DNA of 64,000 nucleotides from Bradyrhizobium sp. BRP22. Lineage in GTDB: Bacteria; Pseudomonadota; Alphaproteobacteria; Rhizobiales; Xanthobacteraceae. The stretch is from contig NZ_JADYVX010000010.1 of the NCBI RefSeq assembly GCF_020194175.1, positions 62,001 through 126,000 on the forward strand, in the 5' to 3' direction. A program made the translations under genes and the position numbers. The notes below the pieces were generated by a model. The model saw only the letters and a list, made by a program, of their open reading frames with translations, was not told where the DNA came from and did not search any database. Below are positions 1 to 8,930 of this stretch, one piece after another; position 1 is the stretch's first letter; each line of letters starts with the position of its first letter.

Positions 1-578
1 TTGAACACCGTCACGAACGGCAGTGCACGCTCCACCAGTGCGGCCGGCACGCCGACCACCAGCGCCAGTTCATTGACGTGGGTAAAAGGCGCCTGCCGCG
101 GCGAATAGCCGGCCGAATTGTAACGTGCTTCCTCCTCGTTCGCGCTGCCGGGAACGGGACGGGTTCGCCAGCCGACGACCCGATCCGCATATTCGATAGC
201 TGCATCCTTGCCGGCGCCGAGCGCGGTAAACAGGCCGGCCAACATTTCCTTCGGAGCAAGATTGAGATCGATTCGGGCAGCTTCCGAAATGAAGGCAACC
301 TGGACGCTCGCATCATCCATGCGGAAGTGAAAGGCTCCCTGCGGAGGCTTGGCAGATTCGTCCGCCAGCGCCAGCTGGTAGGCGGTCAGCTCGAGGCTGG
401 CGGACACCAGCGCTTCGGTCTGCAGCGCGGTTACATTGACCGCGATCGCCCGCGTGGACGCCGATAAATAGGCGGCAAAGACCATGGCGAGGGATGCGAG
501 CGCCGCGAGAATCCACAACACGGCCACGATGACGAAGCCGCGTTCGGCTGAGCATTTACGTGCGCCGATCGCCGTCAT
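1..578 (-). CDS. gspK: Type II secretion minor pseudopilin GspK (partial, runs off left edge)
   Basis: This is the N-terminal ~192 residues of GspK, the large minor pseudopilin that caps the type II secretion pseudopilus in the inner membrane and periplasm. The N-terminus has a prepilin leader ending at Gly14, followed by a hydrophobic helix starting FVIVAVLWIL. The usual Glu at +5 after cleavage is absent, which is the hallmark of GspK. Residues RIDLNLA and VNELALVVGV match the helix-hairpin-helix region of the family. The start codon overlaps the gspJ stop (TGATG), so the two are translationally coupled. The C-terminus lies outside the window, as presumably do gspL and gspM. Confidence 0.88.
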   Translation of the reverse strand, partial: MTAIGARKCSAERGFVIVAVLWILAALASLAMVFAAYLSASTRAIAVNVTALQTEALVSASLELTAYQLALADESAKPPQGAFHFRMDDASVQVAFISEAARIDLNLAPKEMLAGLFTALGAGKDAAIEYADRVVGWRTRPVPGSANEEEARYNSAGYSPRQAPFTHVNELALVVGVPAALVERALPFVTVF

Positions 579-1288
579 CACGTCCTCCCCGGCTCGGCAG
601 CGCCTTGCGCGCTGCTCTTGTTGTCGTCGCATTGGCCATCCGGCTTCGTGCAATCGCTCGGCAGCTGGACATGAACCGGCGCGATCGTCGAGACCGACAA
701 CACGCGCTGGCTCGCGGCATCACGCACCGTCAGCTTGATCATGGCCGGCAGCCGGTCGGCGTTTCGCCACGTGCTTTTCCAGACATGATCGGGGCCGGCA
801 TAGGCGAATGACAGACGAAAGGGCGCGCGCAGCAGCACCACCGGATCGCCGAGATGTGTTTGTTCCGACAGCGATAGACCAATGGGCAGCGGTGTGAAGC
901 GCGCCCGCGAGCGCACGGTGACGAATTCTCCGCGCTCCCTGGTCTCACCGAGACGCACGACATCGAGTCCCGGCCCGGCATTCGGGCCGACCGCCGTTCG
1001 CACGAACATGACCGACAATTCCGATCCGTCGAACAGCGGACGACGCGAATCGCGGTTGGCGGGAACAAATTCGGCCGCAGCCAGGTCCGCAGCAATCCGC
1101 TCCAGCGCGATGCCGGTCAGCTCGCTGCGCTGGATGCGGCCAAATCCTCTGTTCCAGTTCGGCAGCCATTGCGCGGTGATGCTCGCGAGCGCCGACAGCA
1201 GGAGCCCCATCAGCGCCAGCGCGACGATGGTCTCTATCAGCGTAAATCCGCGCTCGCGCGCGCGCCGCGTTGCCGATGCTGGACTCAT
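578..1288 (-). CDS. gspJ: Type II secretion minor pseudopilin GspJ
   Basis: This is a 236-residue minor pseudopilin. A prepilin peptidase site lies at Gly14/Phe15 (RGFTLIETIVALALMG) with the conserved Glu at mature position 5. The frame stays open up to position 1408, but the start at 1288 puts a normal leader in front of the cleavage site and overlaps the gspI stop by four bases (ATGA), so it is preferred. The long variable C-terminal part fits GspJ, which joins GspI and GspK at the pseudopilus tip. It sits in the expected G-H-I-J-K order. Confidence 0.88.
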   Translation of the reverse strand: MSPASATRRARERGFTLIETIVALALMGLLLSALASITAQWLPNWNRGFGRIQRSELTGIALERIAADLAAAEFVPANRDSRRPLFDGSELSVMFVRTAVGPNAGPGLDVVRLGETRERGEFVTVRSRARFTPLPIGLSLSEQTHLGDPVVLLRAPFRLSFAYAGPDHVWKSTWRNADRLPAMIKLTVRDAASQRVLSVSTIAPVHVQLPSDCTKPDGQCDDNKSSAQGAAEPGRT

Positions 1289-1698
1289 TCCGATGGCCTC
1301 GGCACCAAGCGCACGGTCCGGACATCGGATAGCGCACCCGTCGGCGACCTGACGCGAATCCGCACTAACTCTGGCGTCCACGGCACATTGGCGCCCGGAA
1401 CGTTCCAATCATCGCCGAGCGGACTGACGTCGATGGTCCAGCGATAGCCTTCGGCCTGGCCCGTCGAGGTGCCCTGCTGCAATTCCGCGCGAGGCGGAAC
1501 GCCCACGGTTATCAAGGTGCGCGCCGCCTGCATCAGCGCCACGTGCTGCTCCAATGCCCGCACGCCACGCATGTTGCCGGCCATGACGGTGCCGATCGCG
1601 ATAATGGAGACGGCCACCACCGCCAGCGCCACCAGCACTTCGATGATCGTGAAGCCTGCATCTGGGCGATCAGTTGGCGGCGTTGTCACGGGGAACAA
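1285..1698 (-). CDS. gspI: Type II secretion minor pseudopilin GspI
   Basis: This 137-residue prepilin-like protein has a cleavage site at Gly15/Phe16 (AGFTIIEVLVALAVVAVS) and Glu at mature position 5. Its length and its position between gspH and gspJ identify it as GspI, part of the I-J-K tip complex that starts pseudopilus assembly. It overlaps gspH by 29 bases at the 5' end and gspJ by four bases at the 3' end, as expected for a tightly packed operon. Confidence 0.88.
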   Translation of the reverse strand: MFPVTTPPTDRPDAGFTIIEVLVALAVVAVSIIAIGTVMAGNMRGVRALEQHVALMQAARTLITVGVPPRAELQQGTSTGQAEGYRWTIDVSPLGDDWNVPGANVPWTPELVRIRVRSPTGALSDVRTVRLVPRPSE

Positions 1699-2134
1699 CC
1701 TCGACCCTTCCGGTGAGCCAGTTGACGCGGATCTCGTAGCCGGCGTCGAGCCGCGTCAGCGCGATGGATCCGCCACACGAACTGCCGTTGGCGAAGAAGC
1801 GAATGGTCGACAGCGCCGCCTGACGCTGGCAGGTTTGCGGCAACAGCGCATCGAAGCGTACGTCCTCGGGAATGCGGACCGTCGACCGCGATGAACCGGA
1901 ATGGATCACGCGGCTCGGCGCATCGACCAGGGTCGCGATGCTGGTATTGCGGTTGATGGCGGCGTTGCGGTCCGCTTTCAGGAGCGTCGCGGTCTGCAGC
2001 GCGTAGGCCTGCAGTCGCGACCGCGATGTCTGGCGTGGAATGAACGGCAGCAGCACGGCAGCCAGCAATGCGATGATGGCGAGCACACACACCATCTCCA
2101 GCAGAGTGAAGCCGCGCTGCGTGACGTCATTCAT
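1670..2134 (-). CDS. gspH: Type II secretion minor pseudopilin GspH
   Basis: This 154-residue pseudopilin has a short leader ending at Gly8, followed by FTLLEMVCVLAIIALLAAVL with Glu at mature position 5. The frame is open to 2287, but the ATG at 2134 gives the proper short leader and overlaps the gspG stop by eight bases. The soluble part has the beta-rich GspH character, including two cysteines in the strand pair TCQRQAAL and NGSSCGGSI. It is a minor component of the pseudopilus. Confidence 0.85.
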   Translation of the reverse strand: MNDVTQRGFTLLEMVCVLAIIALLAAVLLPFIPRQTSRSRLQAYALQTATLLKADRNAAINRNTSIATLVDAPSRVIHSGSSRSTVRIPEDVRFDALLPQTCQRQAALSTIRFFANGSSCGGSIALTRLDAGYEIRVNWLTGRVEVVPRDNAAN

Positions 2135-2642
2135 CTCGGGCGGCCGTCGTCTTTTCGAGAGAAATGTCGGCGGAGTTGCCGCTGCCCCCCTCCTGGCCGT
2201 CGGCACCATAGGAGACGATGTCGTAGGGACCGTGCTCCCCAGGCGACCGATAGACGTAGGCGTGATTCCAGGGATCCTTCGGAACATTGCCGCCCTTCAG
2301 ATATGGCCCGTTCCACGCGGCAAGTCCCGGCGTGCGCTGCACCAGCGCGGCAAGTCCCTCCGCGGTCGAAGGAAAGCGTCCGGCGTCGAGATAGAACAGA
2401 TCGAGCGCACTCGAAAAGCTCTGTAGCTGGATGCGCGCGGCCTTGACCTTGGACTCGCTGAGATAGTTGAGCACGCGCGGGCCGATCAAGCCCATGATCA
2501 GGCCGATGATGGCAATCACGACCAGCATCTCGACCAGCGTGAAGCCCTCTTGACCGAGATAAGCGTGCTCGTTTCTGGCGCGCGCGGCCCCATGCCCGAA
2601 GCGGGCGACGAGCAATTCAGCGATGCTCTTGAGCGAAATCAT
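2127..2642 (-). CDS. gspG: Type II secretion major pseudopilin GspG
   Basis: This 171-residue major pseudopilin is the subunit that polymerises into the pseudopilus piston. The prepilin site is at Gly33/Phe34 (GFTLVEMLVVIAIIGLIMG) with Glu at mature position 5. The C-terminus contains the GspG signature GRFPSTAEGL, PWNHAYVYRSPG and DIVSYGADG, the calcium-binding loop region. The 33-residue leader is unusually long for a pseudopilin. The ATG at 2642 is supported by an AGGGG ribosome-binding sequence about ten bases upstream, and no shorter start is available. Confidence 0.92.
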   Translation of the reverse strand: MISLKSIAELLVARFGHGAARARNEHAYLGQEGFTLVEMLVVIAIIGLIMGLIGPRVLNYLSESKVKAARIQLQSFSSALDLFYLDAGRFPSTAEGLAALVQRTPGLAAWNGPYLKGGNVPKDPWNHAYVYRSPGEHGPYDIVSYGADGQEGGSGNSADISLEKTTAARDE

Positions 2643-2657
2643 GATGAAACCCCTGCT

Positions 2658-3869
2658 CTAGCCGACAAGTTGCGTGACCGACAGCAGCGCCGTCATCACC
2701 GACACGATCAATCCGCCGACGACGGTGCTGATGGTGATGATCGCAAGCGGTCCGACGATGCCGACGATGCGATCGAGGCTGCGCTGCAATTTTGCCTCGT
2801 AGAATTCGGCGACCCGTCCCGCCAGGACCGGCAATTGCCCGGTTTCTTCACCTAAGCGAAGCATGCGGACGGCCATCGGCGGCAGGCTGTTGGCAACGGC
2901 AAGGGCTTCCGACAATTTTCCGCCATGCCGGACGCGGTCGGCAGCGGCCGTCCAGCTCGTTTCACTTCCCGTCACCGCCATGATGTCAACCAGGATACGC
3001 AAAGTGGCCGTGAGATTGACGCCGCTGCCGAGCAGGACACCAAGATTGCGGCAGAACAGGCTGGCGCGATAGAATTGAAAGATGTTGCCGATGAGGGGCA
3101 ACTGCGACAGCGCGTTCAGTATTGCGGCCCGCACGCCTGCCTGCCGTAGCAGCCACCAGCCGACCGCGATGGCCGTGGCCGCGATCAAGCTGGCTGCCGT
3201 CGCATTGGCGCGCAGGAAATCGGACAACTGGATGAAGGTGGCGAGCGCCGTATCGGACTTCGCGCCGAAATCCCCAAGCACGGTGGAGAATTGCGGCAAC
3301 ACGAACAGCAGAAAGAACAGCATCACGCCTGACGCCGCGACCAGGACGAAGGCGGGATACTGCATGGCGTCGGTGAGTTTCCGCCGCATCTGTTCGGAAC
3401 GCGCGCGCTCCGCGCCTAGCATCTCAAGCACGGAATCGAGCGTGCCCGAGACTTCGCCGACGCGCACCAAGGCGCCATACATCGGTGAAAACAAAGCGGG
3501 ATGATCCGCCACTGCATCGGCAAAACTTTCGCCGGCGAGCAGCGCCGCCCGAATCTTCGCCACTATGGGGCGCATCCGCCCGACATCGGCATCGCCGGAC
3601 AGCAATTCCAACGCATCGTCGAGGCGAGCGCCCGCCTTGAGCAGCAGCGCAAGGTCGCGCGTGAACGTGGTGATCTCGGCGGCGCTCGGCCGGCCAAACA
3701 GGCCGAGACCTGCCGCATTGGGGGAAGCCCGTTTGTCCTCTATGGTTTCGATCGGCAGGAGCCGCAGATATTCGATCCGGCGCGCGACCTCGGCCACCGT
3801 CGGCGCGCTGATCGTGCCGTTCACGATCTCGCCGTTCTGGGTCAGCGCGCGGTAACGGAAATTCGGCAC
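2658..3869 (-). CDS. gspF: Type II secretion inner-membrane platform protein GspF
   Basis: This 403-residue polytopic membrane protein anchors the secretion ATPase to the inner membrane. Its length is normal for GspF/PilC. It shows two copies of the T2SSF domain, the first around FTRDLALLLKAGARLDDALELL and the second around FCRNLGVLLGSGVNLTATL. Hydrophobic segments lie near residues 170-192, 220-240 and 375-400. It follows gspE by four bases and precedes gspG by about 15. Confidence 0.93.
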   Translation of the reverse strand: MPNFRYRALTQNGEIVNGTISAPTVAEVARRIEYLRLLPIETIEDKRASPNAAGLGLFGRPSAAEITTFTRDLALLLKAGARLDDALELLSGDADVGRMRPIVAKIRAALLAGESFADAVADHPALFSPMYGALVRVGEVSGTLDSVLEMLGAERARSEQMRRKLTDAMQYPAFVLVAASGVMLFFLLFVLPQFSTVLGDFGAKSDTALATFIQLSDFLRANATAASLIAATAIAVGWWLLRQAGVRAAILNALSQLPLIGNIFQFYRASLFCRNLGVLLGSGVNLTATLRILVDIMAVTGSETSWTAAADRVRHGGKLSEALAVANSLPPMAVRMLRLGEETGQLPVLAGRVAEFYEAKLQRSLDRIVGIVGPLAIITISTVVGGLIVSVMTALLSVTQLVG

Positions 3870-3873
3870 GTGG

Positions 3874-5631
3874 TCACCGGATGGTCGTGACGCGGAGAAT
3901 TTCGGCGGGCGACGTCAGCCCGGCGCGGCATTTGGCGATCCCGTCGTCGAGCATTGTCGTCATGCCGGCACGGATCGCCGCCTGATCGATCTTCAATCCG
4001 TCGGTCCTCTCCCCGATCAGCTCGCGCAGCTCGTTGGAAATTTCGAGCAGTTCGAACACGCCAAGCCGGCCGCGATAGCCGATGCCGCCGCAACGTTCGC
4101 ACCCGCAAGGTTCCTGGATCGTTTCGCCGGCGCGGAACCCGAATGCAGCAAGCCGCGGATCCTCGGCAAGATCAGCGGGCTCGAGCGTCCGTCCTGATTT
4201 GCAGCGTTCACAGAGCTGCCGGACAAGACGCTGCGCGATGACGCCGCGCAGGACCGATCGAAGCAGATAGCCCTCGACGCCGAGGTCGAGCAGGCGCGGC
4301 ACCGCCGCGGCTGCCGTCTCGGTATGCAGCGTCGTCAGCACGAGATGGCCGGTGAGCGCCGCATGGACCGCGACATGCGCGGTCTCGGAATCTCTGATTT
4401 CGCCGACCATGATCACGTCCGGGTCCTGGCGCACGAACGAGCGCAACGCGGTGGCGAAGGTCAGGCCGATCGCGGGCTTAACCTGGGATTGATTGACGCC
4501 GGGAATTTCGTACTCGACCGGATCCTCAATCGTCAGGATCTTGCGCGTCGGCTCATTGAGGATTGAGAGGATCGTTGCAAGCGTCGTCGTCTTGCCGCTG
4601 CCGGTCGGACCGGTGATGACGATCATGCCGTGCGGCAATTCGAGCAGCCGCCGCAGCTTGCTTTCGTCGGGCGCCGAGAATCCCAGTTTTTCCACCACCA
4701 GCAACCCGCGATCCTTCGGCAGGATGCGAATGACGGCCGACTCGCCGTGTTGCATCGGCATGATCGCGACGCGGATATCGATGTCGGAACGTCCTGCCCG
4801 CAGCCGCGCCGCACCATCCTGCGGCAGCCTGCGCTCGGCGATGTTGAGATTGGCGATGATCTTGATGCGGGAGATGACGGCTTGCGGCAGCACGCCGGAT
4901 AGCGCCGGCACCGGACGAAGCAGGCCATCGATACGCAAGCGAACCACGAGGCCGGAGAGGAACGGCTCGATATGGATGTCACTGGCGCGGAGCTCTACGG
5001 CCTTTTCAATGAGGTCATTGACCGCGCGGACCACCGGTGCGCCGCTCGCAAGATCGCGCAGGCTCTCGATATCATCTTCGCGCGGCAGCGCCGCCGCCGG
5101 TTCGGCGGCGTCCGTGTCACCGATATTCAACCGTTGATCCAGGACGACGGCGACGTCCTCCGAGGTTGCGATCTTGATCGCGATCGCGGTGCCGAGCACG
5201 ATCTGCGCTGCGCGCTGTGTCGCCTGATCGGTCGGATCGACGACCGCAAGCACCATCGCGCCATCGGAGGTGGCGCACGGATAAACCATGGTCTCGCGCA
5301 GGAAGCGCTGCGAGAACGATGTCACGAGCGGCGCGGCCGACATCATCTCCTGCAGGCTCACGCGGCCCAGCTCAAAAAAACGGGCGGCCTCGTCGGCAAA
5401 TTCGACCGGTGAGAGAGTGGTGATCTCCCAAAGCTTGTGGTGGCGGCGGTCGGCGCCGCTCTGTCCCGCGTGTCCCGCATCCCCATCAACCGGCGTCAAA
5501 TGCTTGTTCTGACGGAGATGGTCGACGAACTGCGAGGACCGATCGCTGGCCATTTCGTCTTTTTCCGTCATTTGGTTTGGAGCAGCGCAGACGTCAGGCG
5601 TGTCGTTATCGATCCGAAGTGTGACAGGCAT
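3874..5631 (-). CDS. gspE: Type II secretion ATPase GspE
   Basis: This cytoplasmic hexameric ATPase drives pseudopilus assembly. Numbered from the ATG at 5631, the protein has an N-terminal GspE_N domain, a Walker A motif (GPTGSGKTT) near residues 341-349, an Asp-box/Walker B segment (DPDVIMVGEIRD) near 403-414, and a zinc-binding cysteine cluster (CERC, then CGCERCGG) near 474-514. The start is uncertain: a GTG at 5655 and ATGs at 5631, 5571 and 5553 are in frame and none has a strong ribosome-binding site. It is the first gene of the E-to-K operon and is divergent from gspD. Confidence 0.93.
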   Translation of the reverse strand: MPVTLRIDNDTPDVCAAPNQMTEKDEMASDRSSQFVDHLRQNKHLTPVDGDAGHAGQSGADRRHHKLWEITTLSPVEFADEAARFFELGRVSLQEMMSAAPLVTSFSQRFLRETMVYPCATSDGAMVLAVVDPTDQATQRAAQIVLGTAIAIKIATSEDVAVVLDQRLNIGDTDAAEPAAALPREDDIESLRDLASGAPVVRAVNDLIEKAVELRASDIHIEPFLSGLVVRLRIDGLLRPVPALSGVLPQAVISRIKIIANLNIAERRLPQDGAARLRAGRSDIDIRVAIMPMQHGESAVIRILPKDRGLLVVEKLGFSAPDESKLRRLLELPHGMIVITGPTGSGKTTTLATILSILNEPTRKILTIEDPVEYEIPGVNQSQVKPAIGLTFATALRSFVRQDPDVIMVGEIRDSETAHVAVHAALTGHLVLTTLHTETAAAAVPRLLDLGVEGYLLRSVLRGVIAQRLVRQLCERCKSGRTLEPADLAEDPRLAAFGFRAGETIQEPCGCERCGGIGYRGRLGVFELLEISNELRELIGERTDGLKIDQAAIRAGMTTMLDDGIAKCRAGLTSPAEILRVTTIR

Positions 5632-5847
5632 ACGAATGCTGCGCCTGCTCACCACTCAAGAAACATCGGGCCTGACCTTCCTGATCCGAATGACTGCCTC
5701 ATTTTCATGCTTCGGCCTCCATCGCAGAATGGTAGCCGCGGCAACAATCACGTAACCAATTTATTTCTGTCATGTTCGGTCGCTAATAGTTTGAACGGAC
5801 AGGGGCGGATTGTCGAACATCCTCCAGTCGGAAAACGGCAAGAAGTT
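5632..5847. promoter_or_regulatory. Divergent gspE / gspD promoter region
   Basis: About 200 bases separate the gspE start from the gspD start. The stretch near 5750-5800 is AT-richer than the genes on either side and must hold the promoters for both directions. I see no convincing operator. An AAGAAG ribosome-binding sequence precedes the gspD ATG at 5848. Confidence 0.4.
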
Positions 5848-8214
5848 ATGGTGCGCGTAGGCAAGCTGGGCCGCTACCAACGGATTCGTGGCGGCATCGG
5901 CGCCGCCTTTGTTTTGTTGTCGCTGGGGCTGTTGGCATCCTGCAACTCGGCAACGGTTGGCGGAGGCGTGGATACGGCTCAAGTCGACATCGACGACAAG
6001 GTGCGCTCGCTCGATTTGTTGCCGCGGCAATCACAACCTGTGAACGCCCTGGGCGCCGCTGGCGGTCAGAGCGGCGGCGTACGCGCGGCGATGTATGAGG
6101 GAACTGAAGTCACAGCCGTTTCCGACGAGCGGCTGCAACCGACAGCGAATGGCAGCGGCTTCGATCTGAACTTCGAGAACACGCCGATTGCGACTGTCGC
6201 CAAGGTCGTGCTCGGCGACATACTTCATGTCGGCTACACCATCGATCCGCGGGTGCAGGGAACGGTGAGCCTGGTGTCGGTGCGTCCGGTGCCGAAGTCG
6301 GACATCGTGTTCGTGCTGGAGAATGCCTTGAGATTGAGCGGCGTCGTGCTGCTTCGCGATACGACCGGCTACCGGCTCACGCCGCTTGGCGACGCGGTCG
6401 GCGGCGGCCGGGTCGATACCGCGAGCGGCAACCCGGAACCCGGGTTCGGCGTCTCGGTCGTGCCTTTACAATATGTCTCGGCGCAAACGCTGTTGAAGCT
6501 GATGGACAGCTTCGCCACCAAGGCCGGTGCCACACGCGCCGATACGACACGAAACCTCATTCTGATTCAAGGAACCGGCGCTGAGCGCCGCACCGCGGTC
6601 GATACCGTGCTCAGCTTCGATGTCGACTGGATGCGCGGCCAATCCGTCGGCATCTTCCCGATCACGAGCGGCTCGCCGGCACCCATCATCGCCGAGATGG
6701 AGAAGATCGTCGATTCCGGCGAAAACGGCCTCAGCCAGAACATCATCAAGTTCCTGCCCATCGCCCGCCTCAACGCGGTGCTGGTGGTGACGAAGAAACC
6801 GGAAATGCTTCGCACGGCGGCGACCTGGATCAAGCGCCTCGATCGAAACGATACTGCGCGGACCACCGTCCACGTTTATCGCGTCAAGTTCGGTGACGCC
6901 CGCCAGATCGCGCGGGTGTTGACGGACATGTTCCTCGGCGGCTCGTCCTCGAGCCTGACCGAGAGCGCCGACAGCCAGATCGCGCCGGGGTCCGGAATCG
7001 CGGCGAGTTCGAGTGCTGCGGATCGGCTTTCGCTCAATGGCAATTTGGGGTCAAACACAAACGGCGGCTTTGCCTCTCGCGGCAACATGGGCATGAATGG
7101 CACGCCAGGCCTCGGCGGCAACGCTGGCCTCGGCGGGCAGCCGGCCAGTCCCAATCAGAACGGCGGTGGCAATGCTGCTCCGCTCGACAGTGGCCGCGGC
7201 TCCGGAAACGGCCAGCCGATGATGCAGGACGTGCGGATCACGCCCGACACCGTCAACAACACGCTGCTGATCTACGCCGACCAGGCGAACTACCGGATCA
7301 TCGAAGCGACGCTGGTGCAGATCGACCAGCCGCAATTGCAGGTCGCGATCGATGCAACGATTGCCGAGGTCACGCTCAACAACACGTTATCTTATGGCGT
7401 GCAGGCCTATCTGACGAGCCGAAATGTCGGATTGAAACCGAACACGGGCTCCATCCTCAACACCCAGGCCGGCACAGCGCCGACGACGACTACCGATCCG
7501 ACGACGGGCGCGGCTACCGTGGCTGGATCTGTCACCAACGCTTTCATCAACCGCGCCTTCCCCGGCTTCAACTTCCTGATCGGGTCTGAGACCCAGCCGA
7601 GCCTGATCCTTGATGCGTTGCATGCGGTCACCAGCGTCAAGGTGCTCTCGAACCCGTCGCTGGTGGTGATCAACAACCAGGTGGCGACGCTGCAGGTCGG
7701 CGATGTCGTGCCGGTGTCAACCGGAAGCGCGACGGTGCTGACGACGAACAACACGGTCGTGAACACGATCGACTATCGAAACACCGGCATCATCCTGCGG
7801 GTTTCGCCGCGCATCAGCGTGAACGGCAATGTCCGGCTCGACGTCGAACAGGAGATCAGCAACGTGCCTGCGGCCAGCGCCAACAGCCTGACGCCGACGG
7901 TGTCGGAGCGGCGGGTAAAGAGCCAGATCTCGGTGGCGAACGGTCAGACCGTGCTGCTGGCGGGCCTGATCAGCGAACAGCAGAACGGTACGCGCAATGC
8001 CATTCCGGTGCTCGACCAGATTCCGGGCGTCGGCGATGCCTTCGGACATCAGAGCAACAGCACCCAGCGCACCGAACTGATCATCTTCATCCGCCCGCAG
8101 ATCATCCGCGACGGCTCCGACGCGCATGTCGTGGCGGAAGAGCTTCGATCGAAGCTGCGCGGCAGCATCGCCACGACGTCGACCAACGCCCCGATCACCA
8201 CCAGCTTCCATTGA
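5848..8214 (+). CDS. gspD: Type II secretion outer-membrane secretin GspD
   Basis: This 788-residue secretin forms the outer-membrane channel. The N-terminus has a lipoprotein-type signal peptide ending LLASC, so the mature protein is probably acylated at Cys31. An N0 domain follows (FDLNFENTPIATVAKVV), then N1-N3 repeats interrupted by a Gly/Asn-rich linker around residues 350-450. The secretin core contains VKVLSNPSLVVINNQ and QVGDVVPVSTGSATV, and ends with ELIIFIRPQII. The frame extends upstream to 5437 over gspE, but the ATG at 5848 starts the signal peptide. It lies alone on the plus strand, opposite the rest of the locus. Confidence 0.93.
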   Translation: MVRVGKLGRYQRIRGGIGAAFVLLSLGLLASCNSATVGGGVDTAQVDIDDKVRSLDLLPRQSQPVNALGAAGGQSGGVRAAMYEGTEVTAVSDERLQPTANGSGFDLNFENTPIATVAKVVLGDILHVGYTIDPRVQGTVSLVSVRPVPKSDIVFVLENALRLSGVVLLRDTTGYRLTPLGDAVGGGRVDTASGNPEPGFGVSVVPLQYVSAQTLLKLMDSFATKAGATRADTTRNLILIQGTGAERRTAVDTVLSFDVDWMRGQSVGIFPITSGSPAPIIAEMEKIVDSGENGLSQNIIKFLPIARLNAVLVVTKKPEMLRTAATWIKRLDRNDTARTTVHVYRVKFGDARQIARVLTDMFLGGSSSSLTESADSQIAPGSGIAASSSAADRLSLNGNLGSNTNGGFASRGNMGMNGTPGLGGNAGLGGQPASPNQNGGGNAAPLDSGRGSGNGQPMMQDVRITPDTVNNTLLIYADQANYRIIEATLVQIDQPQLQVAIDATIAEVTLNNTLSYGVQAYLTSRNVGLKPNTGSILNTQAGTAPTTTTDPTTGAATVAGSVTNAFINRAFPGFNFLIGSETQPSLILDALHAVTSVKVLSNPSLVVINNQVATLQVGDVVPVSTGSATVLTTNNTVVNTIDYRNTGIILRVSPRISVNGNVRLDVEQEISNVPAASANSLTPTVSERRVKSQISVANGQTVLLAGLISEQQNGTRNAIPVLDQIPGVGDAFGHQSNSTQRTELIIFIRPQIIRDGSDAHVVAEELRSKLRGSIATTSTNAPITTSFH

Positions 8215-8227
8215 GCGGGACAACAGA

Positions 8228-8773
8228 ATGCCGAGCGTCCGCGCTACGCGCCGATTTCTCCTTGCGTTGCTCGCCATCGCTCTTTCGGCTGCTGCATCCC
8301 CGGCCACGGCTGGCAGCCTCTCGCGCGGGACGGCTGCATTCCATCGCGGCGATTACATCCGCGCGTTCCGCGAGCTCTCACCGCTGGCCGAACGCGAGAA
8401 TCCGACCGCGCTCGGCCTGCTGGGTTTCATGTATGAGCACGGCTTCGGCGCGCCGCAAGCCTACGACGCCGCCGCTGATCTCTATGGCCGCGCCGCCGTT
8501 CAGGGCAATCCATTCGCGCAGGCCATGCTCGGCCTGATGTATGACAAGGGCCACGGCGTTCCGCAGGATTTCGTCCTTGCCTATAAGTGGCTCAACCTCG
8601 CGGCGGCCCGAACCGACGGGCGCGAGCGAGATGCCTATGCAAGGTTCCGCAACGCCGTCGCCTCAAAGATGTCGACCGATGAGATCGCGATCGGCCAGCG
8701 GCTCGCGCTGAACTGGTCGCCGGCCTTTCCCGCGTCCGCTGTGCGCCCCTTAATAGTGTCTCCGTCACATTAG
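8228..8773 (+). CDS. Secreted Sel1-repeat (tetratricopeptide-like) protein
   Basis: This is a 181-residue protein with a Sec signal peptide (residues 1-28, ending SPATAG) followed by two to three Sel1-like repeats: the GLLGFMYEHGFGAPQAYDAA unit and the MLGLMYDKGHGVPQDFVLAY unit. Such repeats form alpha-solenoid scaffolds for protein interaction, here in the periplasm. It starts 14 bases after gspD and is probably co-transcribed with it, so it may be a secretion accessory factor. That role is inferred from position only. Confidence 0.75.
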   Translation: MPSVRATRRFLLALLAIALSAAASPATAGSLSRGTAAFHRGDYIRAFRELSPLAERENPTALGLLGFMYEHGFGAPQAYDAAADLYGRAAVQGNPFAQAMLGLMYDKGHGVPQDFVLAYKWLNLAAARTDGRERDAYARFRNAVASKMSTDEIAIGQRLALNWSPAFPASAVRPLIVSPSH

Positions 8774-8930
8774 GTTGGCTGACCCGCCGACGCCGCCAGT
8801 TTCGTCAAAAGCTGGAGCATGCCCGCCGTGCTCGTCACAGAAGCGTCAATCCCCGCCCGTCACAACCGGTTGCGATTTGTGACAAAATTGCTACCGTCGC
8901 ATGTCAGTTCGACTACGCGGAGCAGAGCCC

